Made by a program: the position numbers and the translations under genes
Notes under the pieces: model-generated
The model's database searches: none
What the model was told of the DNA's origin: nothing
The model's input: only the letters and a program-made list of their open reading frames with translations
Shown: piece after piece, positions 45,007 through 57,628 of the stretch
Position numbering within the stretch: position 1 is the first letter of the stretch
Layout: every line of letters begins with the position of its first letter
NCBI RefSeq assembly: GCF_958298935.1
Contig: NC_084921.1
Coordinates: 2,738,001 to 2,802,000 of the forward strand
Length of the DNA: 64,000 nt
From: Phragmites australis
Lineage: Eukaryota > Streptophyta > Magnoliopsida > Poales > Poaceae
Reading direction: 5' to 3'

Positions 45007-45141
45007 ACGCCGAGGCGATCACACTGTGTATGCCACAACTACCCGACCGGCGACCGCGTACGGGCAATGATCTCAAGGTGTAGGGGAGAGGGAGGTGATG
45101 CAGTGCAATGGTGGATGTAGAGAGAGGAAGGGGTAGCTCGC

Positions 45142-45148
45142 TGTATAA
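45142..45148 (-). promoter_or_regulatory. Possible TATA element of the DREB gene
   Basis: The minus strand reads TTATACA about 140 bp upstream of the ATG, which would leave a 5' UTR of about 110 nt containing pyrimidine-rich CTCTCTCTAC. Weak match, position plausible. Confidence 0.35.
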
Positions 45149-45149
45149 G

Positions 45150-48100
45150 TAGCAGAGGTTGGATAGATGAGTATCAGATGAAAAAAATAGATGATCAAAA
45201 TAGATCGTGCATTCGTAACATATGGCAAAGTTGTATTTGTCGAGGACACGAGAGAGATGGAGAAAGACGCACGGCGTACCTAACAGTAGGATAACAGCGA
45301 CGCGTGAGCTCCCATGACATGAGTACATGGCCATTATTGTTGATCGATCATGGATGGCGCGTCTCAGTCTCAGGGGGTTGCTGGAGCTCGAGCTGGAGCT
45401 GGATGGCCGGCCGCCTGCAGTACGTGTCCATGCCAACGAAACCATCTCCCTCTACTTAATTACTAGTCAATTCGGTGCCTGCCGCCTTGGTAATCCGGCA
45501 CGAATACATGCGTATGCTCGAGTGCACGGCCGTGCCATTCCGCGACCATTATTCGAACTCTTCGTCTACAAAAATTGGACTGTATATTTGGTAGTTACAT
45601 ATCTGATAGCTTTGTTGTAATCCGTAGATATTAGCTCCATGATTTACCTCCTTAATCTTAACCTTAGCTGTTGGATGCCCAACCGGCTATCTATGTAAAC
45701 ACTCCATCAATGAATTGATTAATTGCGTGATCTCATACACGCTTTCACATGCAACCGCGTGCTTATGACTTTTGCTGTCTACATTATTACAAACTATATA
45801 CTGTATATGCAAGTATATACGTTATCAGATTTTTTTTAGGGGGTTCTAAACGCAATGAGTAGCAAGTACAATGCAGTTTGGCCATAGACAGTGACACGGC
45901 ATCGATCAGTTCATCCAAAGAGAGACAAGCGGAAGGTGGCTGTCGATATACAGCCTTAATTTCCCTGTTGGAAGTTTTCGACAACATTTCCCTGTTGAAA
46001 TTCTGTGCGCTTGCCTTAAGCAGATGCAACAAGTGTAAATGTTGCTTAATTAGGGGTAACCCTTATAGAACTGAAGATTCCCGGAGGATATGAGATTTTT
46101 AAAAAAGTTCCAAAGTCGCGCCCATTATTTCTGAGTCTTTGGCCAGATAAATTATTTGCGAGATGATGATCAGTGGCATGCACCAGTGCTCATGCATGGC
46201 TTCCTAATGAGACAACATGATCTGCCTCCCCCAGCTTACAACCTTGATGGCAATCGTTCAAGGCCTACCAATCAAACCCTAACAAGATCCAAACCTGCTG
46301 GGCCAGTGAAGATTTCCAAAGCCGTATGCAAGCCAGGGGAGTGGACACTGGACAGACACCGGCTTAATCTTCGGGACCCAGGTGAGATCAGATCATGAGC
46401 CCTCATGCACCAATCAGTCGGCGATGATACACAGGACGCCTGTGCAGACCTGCATGTCTCGCTCTGTTTCCATGCATGCCTGCATTTCTTTCTGTGACGC
46501 TGAGCCAGGCTTGTGTAGTTTCCTCTCCAGGCGGCAGGCTCTGCGCGTGCCTGTGCTCGTCACGTCAGCTGTTAATTTCGGCCTCTGCGAGGGTTTGCAC
46601 GCGCGCAGGTAAGCCGGGTTAATTGCTGGGTGCGTGCATTGATCGATGCAGCGTAGCACAGGTTCGTGCTTCAGGGTTCAGAGTGAAGGACGGCCCTGTT
46701 TTTTCTTCAGTTTTTTCACCGCGGACAGAAATGGTTATGATTCTACCAGCAGTAGTAATACGAGTGCCGTCCAAGCAAGTGAAGGTCAGTTCTTACGCAG
46801 GGGAGTAAAAGGTTTTTACATAGTAACTGGCTGCTTATTCAAAAGGCTGAGGCAGAGGCAGTGTTCGATGGAACGATTTCGTTTGGGATGAGCCAAATTC
46901 GCAATGAGATCGAATGGGCAAGCCAACCTTTCATCGCATCACTCTTAAATACGTACTCGACGTAATTAGGGGGAATTCAACCCTGAAATCAGTTCTGTTT
47001 ATGATCAGCGGTACTGCTGTGTATTTGCCACGACGGCGCTGAACATGATTAGGCGCAGAGCGCGTGAGCCTTCCACCATCCACAGCCAGGCCATGCCTCG
47101 TAACTGAACAGGAAGAATCAGTCACCTGGCTCGCTCGCGGCAATGGTCGGATCGATCCATCGATTGATCTCCTGCAGTAACAGAACAGTAACACCCCCCA
47201 GATGATTCACAGATGAAGCCTGAGCTCGATCCAGATAGACTGCAGTAGCGTACAGCACCGAAACCTCGAATTCAGCCTCTTCTTCTTCCTCGAATCCTCG
47301 ACGATCCGTTGAGCGCGCATGCATATGCATGCATGCACAGTCGGTAGTTAGTTAGTTGGTTGGTTAGGATACTGAAAGGGAGCTGTGGTTGCGGCGAAGA
47401 TACGGGCATCTCTGGAAGTGGAAGCTGTATGGTATGCCCGGCAAAAGCGACAAGAATACAGATACACATACGTGACACTTTTAGGGCGCCGTGACCAGTT
47501 CAGCTTTGCATTCATTCAGAGCTCAACTGCACTTTCGCACCAGATCATGCCTCCATTGGCCAATCGATGAAGACTGTAGCATGCATGCATGCATCCATAC
47601 ACACGTTAGTTAGGTCATGAAAAGGCCAAGTGCTTGTTGTATTTGTAGGTTGTAGGTAGCTCACGGGCTTGCGTTCGATCAGCGGCCAACGGATACTCTG
47701 TGTGATACTCTCTGCTCCTGTGGTTCTTGCGGTTGATGATCGCCTCGATCGTCACATGGTCCATGAGAAACCGGTGCTAGCTTGTAGGTTGTATATATGT
47801 AACCACACTTCCTAATTATTACTGCTTCAGAACGAGCTCGAAGCGACGGCAATTTCAGCGGGGTTAGCGGGCGGTGATTTTGGAGGTTGCCGGTACGCTT
47901 CCCAGGCTTAGACCGGACCAACTGTGGTGGCAGACACGGGAGTGAGGCGGCGAGGACATTTGGAGTGGGGCGGCGATCGAGGCGGCGGGGACGTCGCCGG
48001 CCGTGGGTGGCGAAGGATGGCTGTGACGGAGGAGCAAGTATGCGGATCGACGGCACTATGTTAGCGTGGCAGGGTGGCGGGTACGGATTCGGCCGGTGGG

Positions 48101-48845
48101 ATGCCGCTAGATACGGTTGGAGGCAGGAGGAGCGCTACAAGAGCAGGAGCGTTGCACGAGTGAGAGGAAGAAGATAAGACATCAGCCGTCCAATCGTGAA
48201 TCAATAAACAAGCTTTGTCCGCCTAAAGGAACACCAATGTGGATTTTCACAGGGGGGCTGAGTTCAGGGCTTTATCGTGGCCATCGGTGGATGCTTGAAG
48301 ATTCGCATAGACATTTAATGGTGAGAGAGTATGGCTCTAATTTGTGAGTGCACACGAATCTCGAAGTGCACCAACGAACAGGATAACCACCTGCTTTCAG
48401 CTCCCGCTACGAAACGATTTACCGCCATTTTCAGTCCCTGAAAGATAGCAACAGCATACATGTAACTAACTGTTCGACCAATTCAGCCGCAGTGCATCTG
48501 AATCCAGCATGGCGATGCGTAGATACACACACACATCTACAAGCAGGCCATGCCAGATCTCTAGCTCTTACTAGTTACCACTTCTCTGGCTATGCCGTGC
48601 CATTAATTTGCAGTTAGCACTCACGAGCTAATGCGTGAGCACGAGAATGGCGTACACAGTGCATTGCCCATCAGCGCATGTTTGCCCTGCTCGTCGGCCG
48701 GTCGATCAGCTCTAGCTGTCTTCGCCTGCGGTGACAGGAGACGTTGTCGTCAGAGACTCGGACTCAAAGCCAAAAAATAAGATAATGGCTGATGAGTTGC
48801 AGCAGGACACATATCTCTCGTTCTGACCGCGGCTTCGTTATCTGA
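45150..48845. other. Intergenic
   Basis: No gene is recognised. The region holds RY repeats such as GCATGCATATGCATGCATGC (47319-47338) and a GC-rich G+A-biased block with overlapping short frames at 47880-48180 that has no recognisable product. Confidence 0.4.
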
Positions 48846-51800
48846 AACGAGAGATGGTTAAATGGATATGTCGGGCCGGCCCGATACAGTCATGTGTAGG
48901 CACGGTCTGGCTACTATAATAGATCGAGCGGTGTTGGCTTATGTGCCCCTCTTCGGTATATGGTATGGTCCGTCAACCATTGTGTCGGGTCGAGTAGGCC
49001 TGACGGCATGACAGAGTCTAACGGGCACGGTGGAGGGGTGGGCCGGTGGGCACGGTAGAGGTATGGCTGGCCCATCGGCATGGCTAGACATGGCCAGTTC
49101 TATAGCACTTAAAAATAGAAAAAATAAAAAATAATAGTTATAATTTTTTAAAAAAAATCAATGAAATTATAAAAAAATAAATAAAAAACTTTATTGATTG
49201 GTTACATTGTTAAAAATCATTTTACTAGAAGGAAAAAAAGAGTATGACATATTGTTATGCTTCAAAAATTATATGATTTTATTAGAAACATCCGAATTTT
49301 ACTTGCAATATTTAATACGTTTTCTCAAGTGTTCCGTTTCATTTGTAGACTTGACACCTAATCTATGGTTGCATATATTATATTTAGCAAATCTTATATG
49401 TTCCTGTTAATTTTTTTAAAGATCTTTTTAAAATGTTGCCACGCTCATGACCATGCACGGAGTTTTTGGCGTCTTGATCTATAAATGAAAATATATAATT
49501 GATTTGTTGAAGTGGATAAGTGGTTTTGGCCAACAAGTAGAAAAATAGAAATGAGTGGTCGATGGGAATGAGATATTGGGATCATTGGGAGTTTGGTATG
49601 GACGAATGGTGGCTATTTATAAACCAAGATGGAAGGTGGCTGGTGGATCTCAGGTCGCTTTCGAAAAAATAAAGAAAAATCATAAAAATAAAAATAATAG
49701 GGATATATAATTAATTCTAAAAATGAGCTTCATTGATAGATTGTCTCATTAAAAAAATTAGCAAAGAAAAAAAAAGAGTACAATTTAGCTCAGAAAATTA
49801 AAAATTACACGTTCTCATCAACATCTAGATACAAATTTTTGAATGAAGCTTGAAGCTCAGTGTTCTCTATAATGTGTTGTATTCGCGCTTCAGTTTGTTA
49901 CTAGTCTTTTACTATAGTGAGTGTTTCCACTATCTCACTTGTGAGATTTGTTCTTCTCTCTTCGATTATCCTTCCAATAAGACTGAAGGCAGTCTCAAAA
50001 AAAAATTGTAGATACGGAAGCCGTTAATAAAACTCATGCTAACAGCGAAAGCACTGGATAATTCGTCTTGTGCTAATGCCATTATTGTAGTATATTGAAA
50101 TTTTCTTGTTCATGGTTGATAATGTCGTTGTCGATCAAGGTAGTTAGCTCTCCTCCGGATGTTGTAATTCTAGCGCTCGTAGTCGTAGACGATCATGACG
50201 AAGAGTCTGAACTTCTTGATGAAGAAACTTTACCAGATATTTTTTTCCACGTTGTCGTCTTCTTACTTATTGTGAGTGCTAGTCGAGGTCGTTGCAGGCG
50301 AACTCTAACATACTTTGATTCATATTTATTATAAACATCGAATAACTTAGATCGAATATTAGTTTAATAAGTAGAATAATCATGGCTAAGAGTATCACCT
50401 AGAATTATGAGAACTCTACAAAACTTACAATTTTAGCTTAGGATCTAAAATAAAGGCAAAAATGTATAACAAAGGAATTTCTTTCTAATATTTTAAAAAA
50501 TTAGATTTTATAGGAACTACACAATCTCTTAGAAGATTAACATTTGCATAGATATTTAAATGAGTAGCAATTTCAATAATATTATGCACTACTAAACAAG
50601 ATGTTGATAATAAACTCCTAATAAACTCACAGCTGAATTATAAAAAATTCAAAAAACTGTAGTATCCTTTTGGCAACATACCAATATGCTTCTGTGAGTA
50701 AAGTTTAACCCCATGCTAATGATAGTGTGTATAAATAAACACATCAAATATGCTATTATATGGTATAAAAAATTTTAGCATCAAGAAAGTAGAGTTCCAT
50801 CTTAACGGCATGTCCATAGCAAACTTACATGAACGCACACCCATTACAACACAATACCGATTATATGTTACAATTCGTTCGTTGGAGGAGTTTACAAAAG
50901 ATATTATAGTATGAAAATCATCTAGGTATTATGACAACCTCTTCGAACCGGATTCTACTATAAGATTGATAATATAACAAGCACAACATTGATGTAACAA
51001 GAAAGATTAAGCATATGTATTAAACAACAGAGTAAGAATATCTATTACTCTAGAGTTCACACCAGCATTATCTAAAGTGATAGAAAATATTTTATTTGTG
51101 ATACCAAAGTCTTCAACTACTTGAGATATTTTTTCAGTAATATTTTCACCGTTATGCGCAACGTCAATCAACCGGAAACCTATTATTCTCTTTTCTAATT
51201 CTCAATCATTATTAACAAAATAAGCAACCATACTAAGATAATCCTCTCTAGCCATATCTGCCCATATATCCGAGGTCAAAGCAATTGAAAATATACATGT
51301 TTGCAACATTTCTTTAAGCTTGCTACAACACGTATTGCAATATTTTACAATATCCCTACTAGTTGTCTGTCTAGAAACATACGTGAACGTAAGATTATGA
51401 GCTTGCTTAATGTAAACATCAAATGCAGCGAACTCACCGATGTTGAGTTGTAGATCCACTCTTGCAATGAAGCGGCATAGCTATTTTCGAGCATTGGCAA
51501 AGTCATAATCACAATGATGAATAGAGCTGTTGGGGTTGTATTGCAGCACCGTCTACTTCATGGCTACTCCACTCTTTCACTTGCAAGTTGTTACATGCCT
51601 CTTCAAGTGTCCTGTTCCACCTGAGGGCTTTACAGATAATTCATGTTTTTCAAATATAACACCTAGCATACATGATACTTACCCCATCTTCCTCTCTAAA
51701 GAACCTTTCAAAGTCTTGCAAAACTTTGGAAGTAACGGGTCTCAATCTTTTAGAGCCAGTGCTTACTAATACATGGGCACTTGTAGAGCATGACGATGGA

Positions 51801-52080
51801 GGTGTTGTTGCATCACCTACATGTGAATCGGGTCAATCATCGCCTACAACACTTGTATCAAAGGGGTTGTAGTCCCCTGTGAGTCCTTAGAGAAAAAATC
51901 ATGATCGATGGATGTATTTTGATCAAGATCATCGACATCCATGATCATTGTCGAATGGCACTATACAAAATTTAAATATTCAGAGTTAGAAATAATCAAA
52001 TAATAAAACAAGAATGAGCAACGATTCAAAATATCACTAAGATTTCTTCAAGACATCAGGATGAATTTTTTGAAATTGTT
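48846..52080 (-). mobile_element. Decayed hAT transposon
   Basis: The region carries a minus-strand hAT transposase relic. Near its left end are GGGCCGGCCCGATAC and related GGCCCGGCC-type subterminal motifs (48870-49090) that often accompany grass hAT elements. The exact termini and 8-bp duplication could not be found; the right side runs into the CCGGTG repeat copy C, so limits are approximate. Confidence 0.65.
49860..51880 (-). pseudogene. hAT transposase pseudogene
   Basis: Read on the minus strand. A BED zinc finger remnant (KPSGGTGHLKRHVTTCK, about 51570-51640). Then TFTYVSRQTTSRDIVKYCN and IFSIALTSDIWADMAREDYL (51380-51250). Then RIIGFRLIDVAHNGENITEK and FSITLDNAGVNSRVIDIL (51190-51030), the RNase H-like core with its ALTSDIW and DNA motifs. 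Finally ETAFSLIGRIIEERRTNLTS (about 50010-49940), the hATC dimerisation region. Frames are broken between and within segments, so it is inactive. Confidence 0.88.
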
Positions 52081-52089
52081 TGGATTTTT

Positions 52090-52610
52090 TGCAACAATTC
52101 AAACTAACTTTCGGTGGGTTGTTCTTCATTTTCAACATTTGCAGTTGCCTCTGCAAGAAATGATCCAGTGAGCATAAACCAAGCACCGGACCTTCTGGTG
52201 GGTTGATCATCAGTCTTTGCACTTGCATTTTTCTCTGCAAGAAATACTCCGGTGCTATCCAGTTTAGATCATTGTACTATCTAGTGAGGTACTTAGCCTT
52301 CTCCCCTTTGTTAGAAATACTCCAGTGAGTTCAACACACAGAGCACTGAACTTTCCGATGAGGTTAACAGTCTCTGAACACAAAGCTTCGATGAGTACAA
52401 ACTTCTTTGCAATGGGCTATCCGGTGAGGTCAATTCCCGTGGGGCTTCTCTAATTTAATCAAACTTTATCCCGGATGCGGTGACTTTTTGATGTATTACA
52501 TTCATGAGACCTACTAACATATATTCTTGATAAACATGGTAGACCCAATCAATATGTTTTCATTAATCACTAAAATCACAATTATGATGTAGTAGGGTCA
52601 TTTTTGCTAT
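52090..52610 (-). repeat. CCGGTG-rich grass repeat, copy C (partial)
   Basis: Shares ACTCCGGTG, TCCGGTGAGG and CACCGGA-type motifs with copies A and B. It ends in CATTAATCACTAAAATCACA then ATTATGATGTAGTAGGGTCA, which aligns with the end of copy B at 17690-17745, in the same orientation as copy B. Confidence 0.6.
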
Positions 52611-53504
52611 ACTCATTCAGTCACAGCTCAAACTGGTGGCATGGGCGGGCTCCTGGCGCCACGTAGATGGTACCAGAGGAAGGAATCAGGCAGTGGTGTG
52701 TCCTAACGGCCCGACGATGGTGAGCAGTGGTGGCAGGAGGAACGCTACGATGATAGCTCTCCTCGTCCTTGCGTAGCCCAAATTGATGCTTCGGGGAGCA
52801 TCACGGAGTCCTAGAGGTGGTGTAGGCGAGGGGAATCTTCCAGATTCACTTCGAGGAGGTGCGGCGATGGTAGGAGAGGGACCGGTGTGTGGGATGGTGT
52901 ACAGGAGCAGAACTGTGAAGGACATGCAGGTCTTTTTGCAAATGAAAAGCCGGTGAAAGCTGGTGGAGAGTAGATTGCTAGATTGTTGAAAGCTGGTAGC
53001 TGGATTGTTGAAAGCTGATGTTGAAAACTACATGTTTGTTTCTACTTTCACTTTTAAAAGCTACTTTTCACAATCCAAAGTGGAAACAAACATGCCCTTA
53101 GATGAAACCGAAGGACACCGCCGCTGCGGAGTACAACACCGAACCATGACAACTGTTGTAGCGGTAGGAGGAGCACGACAAAAACGAATGGGCCATGAAC
53201 GGCCCAAGCTGCCAATATGCATCCCTATGGCCCTATATGCGTCCAACACTTGTGAGCTGGGCTGAACAAATGGGGGAGAAGATCACGGAGCGAATAAACT
53301 GATGATTTGTCACGCGAAAGATTAATCATTTGATTATAATGTCACTCATATCAATGAAATATGGGGCCATCTGAGTCGATGATTGTATGCTAGAGTTTTT
53401 CTCTTCAAAAGGACGGCATAAGATTTGCCGAAATTTATTAGAAGAAGAGAAAAAGGTTCAGCGCAATAAGAAAAAAATCTATCCACACCACTCAGTGTGA
53501 GAAA
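52611..53504. other. Intergenic with MITE remnant
   Basis: No gene is recognised. At 53030-53100 ACATGTTTGTTTCTAC and GTGGAAACAAACATGCCC form an imperfect inverted repeat of MITE type. Repeats of GATTGTTGAAAGCTG occur at about 52978-53020. Confidence 0.4.
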
Positions 53505-55031
53505 GAGTTTTTAATAATATCATTTTACTAGAAAACTACAGAAATAATAGCAAAATTCGCATAATTGCAAGAATAGGTACATATCAGCATGTAGAGTACC
53601 GACAAGTGACCTATTGGTATTTCGAATGCCGATAGCCTATGTGGCACTGGGCCCAGGGGCCTATTAGCACGTGGAATGCGGAGAAAAGGTATGTCGTCAT
53701 TCTACGTCCTTACAGGCTCCTAAGTAGACACCGATATGGGTATCGATCTAGTTGCTAGCCGATAGACCTGTTGGTACTTGAAATACCGACATGAATGTCA
53801 GTAATTGGAATACCAACAGTCATATAGGTATTCCACATATCGACATGTTACGTCTCTTTTTATTTGGTTTTTAATGATAATTTGTGAAATATCAATGAGG
53901 TGCCGCCAGAACTCAATGTATATCCTATAGAAGAATCCACACTATTTTAAAAATATCAACTATGACTACACGGAGGCTGAGGCAGTAAGACGCGCAGATG
54001 TTCCCTAATGAGCCTGAGGCTAACGGCATCACCAAGTGGTTCATTTTTTCTTATTTTTGGTTTGATGTGATTTTATTGACATTTATTGATTTAGTTGATC
54101 TAAAATTACCAAAATATTTGAACTTTTTTAACTATTCTACATTTCCTAACTAACAATACTATTTTCTACCTATAACTAATTTATGAACTGTACTACTCTA
54201 TTCTAAATTTAATATCCTTAATTTTTTAAATTATCTACTCTACTCGACATTTCTTTAATATTCTCTAACTATTTTCCTACTATTTTTCTAATTATTTCTA
54301 ATTTTCTTAACTATTCCTAATTTCTAACTATTTTCGACTATTGTTTCTAAATCACCTACTATTTTTCCAATTATTTCATAACCTACATTTTTTCTTAATC
54401 TCTAATTTTTCTAACTACATCTATTTTCTAACTAATCCTAAATTTCTAACTATTCCTAACTATTTCTTAAAAAAACAAACTTACCGCCGTTGTTGCTCGC
54501 CTTGCTAACCATGGCTGCTTGCTAGCCACCGCTACTCGCCAGTTGCCGACGGTCGCCGCCCTTAATCTGCCGCACGTAGCCTGCTGCCCGCCCGGCATGC
54601 TCATCTCCGTCGCCCGCCACCGCCTGCTCATCGCCGCCTTTCACTCATCGCCACATGACAAATCTGCGACCGTGGAATATATAAAGGCATGTTGGCACAC
54701 AGGGTGCCGACAGGACTAACGTGGCATCTGTCAGCTTTCCGTTTGCTAACAGGTCATGACCCATCACCTATCAGCACACGGGATGCCGAGAGACCACTAC
54801 GCTCCACGAAAAGCCTACGTGGCACGCCTATTTAGTCGGGCCCATAACCTGTCAGTATTTCGCATGCCGATAGACCCTTGAGCCCAGTACCACATAGACT
54901 ATCGGCGTTTTGCATACCGACAGATCTCTTATCGGTACTCTACATACCGACAGATACCTATTCTTACAATTTTATAAATTTAACTATTATTTTTTATAAT
55001 TTTTCAATAAAATAATATTATTTAAAAAATC
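53505..55031. mobile_element. Foldback (long inverted repeat) element
   Basis: The first roughly 340 bp (from 53505) and the reverse complement of the last roughly 340 bp (from 55031) align nearly end to end. Shared blocks: TTTTTAATAATAT, GAATAGGTA, ATGTAGAGTACCGA, ATGCCGATAG/ACGCCGATAG, CTATGTGGCACTGGGCCC/CTATGTGGTACTGGGCTC. The core has a C/T/A-biased simple stretch (54090-54480) and a GC-rich piece (54490-54660). No transposase and no clear target duplication. A Mutator-like or foldback origin is likely. Confidence 0.8.
54090..54480. repeat. CTAACTATTTTTCTAATT-type simple sequence tract
   Basis: Low-complexity run composed almost only of C, T and A, built of short variants such as CTAACTATTTT and TTTCTAATT. 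It lies in the loop of the foldback element. Confidence 0.7.
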
Positions 55032-57510
55032 TAGGATACAACTAGCTCGACAAGGGGTGGGGCAGCTTAACAGCTCAAGCAATAACTAGAAAATTTTGAA
55101 CAACCGACGAGAAGCTTCTAGCCTAAATCGATATAGCACTACTCAATTCCCCAAAGTCTCACTTTCTTTGATCTATTTCTTCCTTTGCCACGGTCGCCAC
55201 TTAGAAGGGATTCAACTTTTTTTGATTAGAAAATTCTTCGATTTCTTTCCTTTCATATATCTTATCAAAAATAAAACATGGCACCATTGAAATATCTTAG
55301 ATGCGCTTTGTCAATCTTCACTCTCGTCTTACGCTACCACACTTTGTAGCTCGTCCAAAGTGCTAGACTTGTTAATTGCAGACATTGGTTCCATTGCACC
55401 ATAAATGCCCAAGTTTATTGGGTGGCCAGAGTTTCGTGATGGTGGCAAAATATTCATTTGGCTCGTTACGGAGCCCCCTGACGATCAAATTGATAAGATT
55501 TGAACGGATAGAAAATACAAAAATGTGAGCATCAGTGGGGCTTTATCTTTCGTCCAAGAGTGCGGTTTGATGAGGAGTGCGAGATTCTCCTTACGATGTT
55601 GAAACGGCCTAAGTGCTTCCGCGTGCAATTACCAAAAGAGGATACCCTTTTCTTTCTCTTTTTTCGTTCTCGGTGATGGCAATACAAAAAGATTCAATTA
55701 CAACCGTAACATGTAAAATACATAGCATCAGCATCTTCTAACAGAGCGAGAAAAAGAAAAGAAACTCATGCACGTTCAAGCTAGTTCGTGAAAACTGTTT
55801 GATGAAAATTGGTCGGGGCGAATCTAAGAAGAGGGCGCAAGCGAGCAACGGGAGCATATATGTTCTTGGATTTGATCTCCGCTCCGAAAATTCGCTATCT
55901 GTCGACTCGCTGATGGGTGCTCTTTATTTATTCCTGGTGCAGTGGCAAGAGACGGTAGGTGATGCTGACTGCACAGGAGGAGATACAGTGACTATTCTTC
56001 TATATCTATAAAATATATAAGTCACGACAGGTATTATCAATATTTACCTTCTATCAAATAATCACTATATAAAATTAGATATATTTCTCTTTCAAAAATA
56101 CATTTAATATCCTATTAGTTGTCTTTCACACCTAAATATTTAATGTTTACTTTTCATATATAAATATCTAATATTTAATTCAATATATATGAAATATATG
56201 TGCTGTTGTTAGTCACTGTAAAATCCTCAGACGCAATCAAAGGTGATAAGGTCAGAGATGTATTTATACGGCCACAATATTATTCCGATCCATCCTGCCG
56301 GGGAGAGAGATAGATGTCGAGTAATTATTGTGGCAGCTCGAGAAGGATGTGATGTGTTCCGGCCGAACACCATTCGTTGTTCCCTGCAAGAACAAGCAAG
56401 AGCAAACGTCCAGGTCAGATGCGGTCTTCTCCTCTCGTAGTGCTGCACCTGCAAGGAAGCGAGAAAAATCTCAAGAGACGTTCGGGGCTTGTTAATTTGG
56501 AGTGACGGAATTTGGATCTAAATCCACGTAATTTTATTGTTCAAGTTTTCCTATAAACAAGCAAATCCTGGCTCTCTTTTTTATTTTATCGAGACATCAT
56601 GTTTCGAAGCACTCGTGGTTGTTTTTATTTTACGAGTGACTTGTGCTCCCTGTATGCATCAGCTACATACGCCTATACAGCAGTCGAATGATCAGGAGTA
56701 GTACTACAACAACCGTATATTTTCCGATTTCGATGAAATCGATCGATGAAGTGGCATATCTATGTGCCTGCCTTACCTATATCTATCCCAACTTTTTGGC
56801 AAACGGCAGTATCTGCAACTAGCTAGATGGAGCCTAGGAATTGAATAACTCTACTAAAAAAAGTTCTCTCTTTTTTCTCGGGAAAAATACGGAGTAATAC
56901 GGTAACCTCTATGAAAAAGTGTTATTTTTTCCATCTACTATACGGAAAAGCATCGGGACCGTCCAGATTATTGCCAAGTCTAGATGTATTATACGGTACA
57001 CCGTCGAAGCTTCAACGTAGACGTACACACTACGTTCGCGCATGCATGCTGCCAAAAAGAAGCCGTGTCTATGTCTATCGATGTATCGTGTGGGAAAGCG
57101 GGTGGGATATAATCAGGCAGTGCGAGGAACCGGTTAGTGGAGTTGGTTCTGAATTTTCTTTCTGTGATAACAAAGTTATATGTGGTGATTTTGTTAATTT
57201 TTAAGTTTTATATATTCGGTCTTTAATATAGTATGTGTATATATATATATAGTAGTATAAATATGTATATGTGTTCATTAAAAAAATCGGGTGGTGCGAA
57301 AGCAGGACGGTAGGCTAGACTGGTCGACACGGTGAAAGGCACCGTGCGAGATTCCTTTCGTGCGGCGGATAGCGCCCTTGGCGCGTGTGCCGTCCGCTCG
57401 CCCGCGGAGCCGTGCACGGCCGGCGCACCCGGTCGGTCCACCTCCACCGGGCTTGGCATCTTCCGCTCGCCTCCGCGCTGCAGCTGGATTCCTCCCTCCC
57501 ACTGGCCACG
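55032..57510. other. Intergenic, upstream of MT3
   Basis: No gene is recognised. AT-rich with a TATATA microsatellite at 57237-57252. The last 250 bp become GC-rich and should contain the MT3 promoter. Confidence 0.4.
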
Positions 57511-57513
57511 CAC

Positions 57514-57520
57514 TATATAG
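57514..57520 (+). promoter_or_regulatory. TATA box of MT3
   Basis: TATATAG within CACTATATAGAGCACC, 109 bp upstream of the MT3 ATG. This predicts transcription start near 57545 and a 5' UTR of about 85 nt. Confidence 0.75.
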
Positions 57521-57628
57521 AGCACCGCGGGCAGCGGCCATGGCTCCTCACCAGATAAGCACAAGCACAAGCACAGGCGCACAGCAAGCCTTCCTGATCG
57601 ACGCGAGCTCCAAGGCCAGCCAGCAACC

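Noticed and set aside
47887..48177. Arg/Gly-rich short protein
   Set aside because: GC-rich simple composition, open in several frames, no start context or domain.
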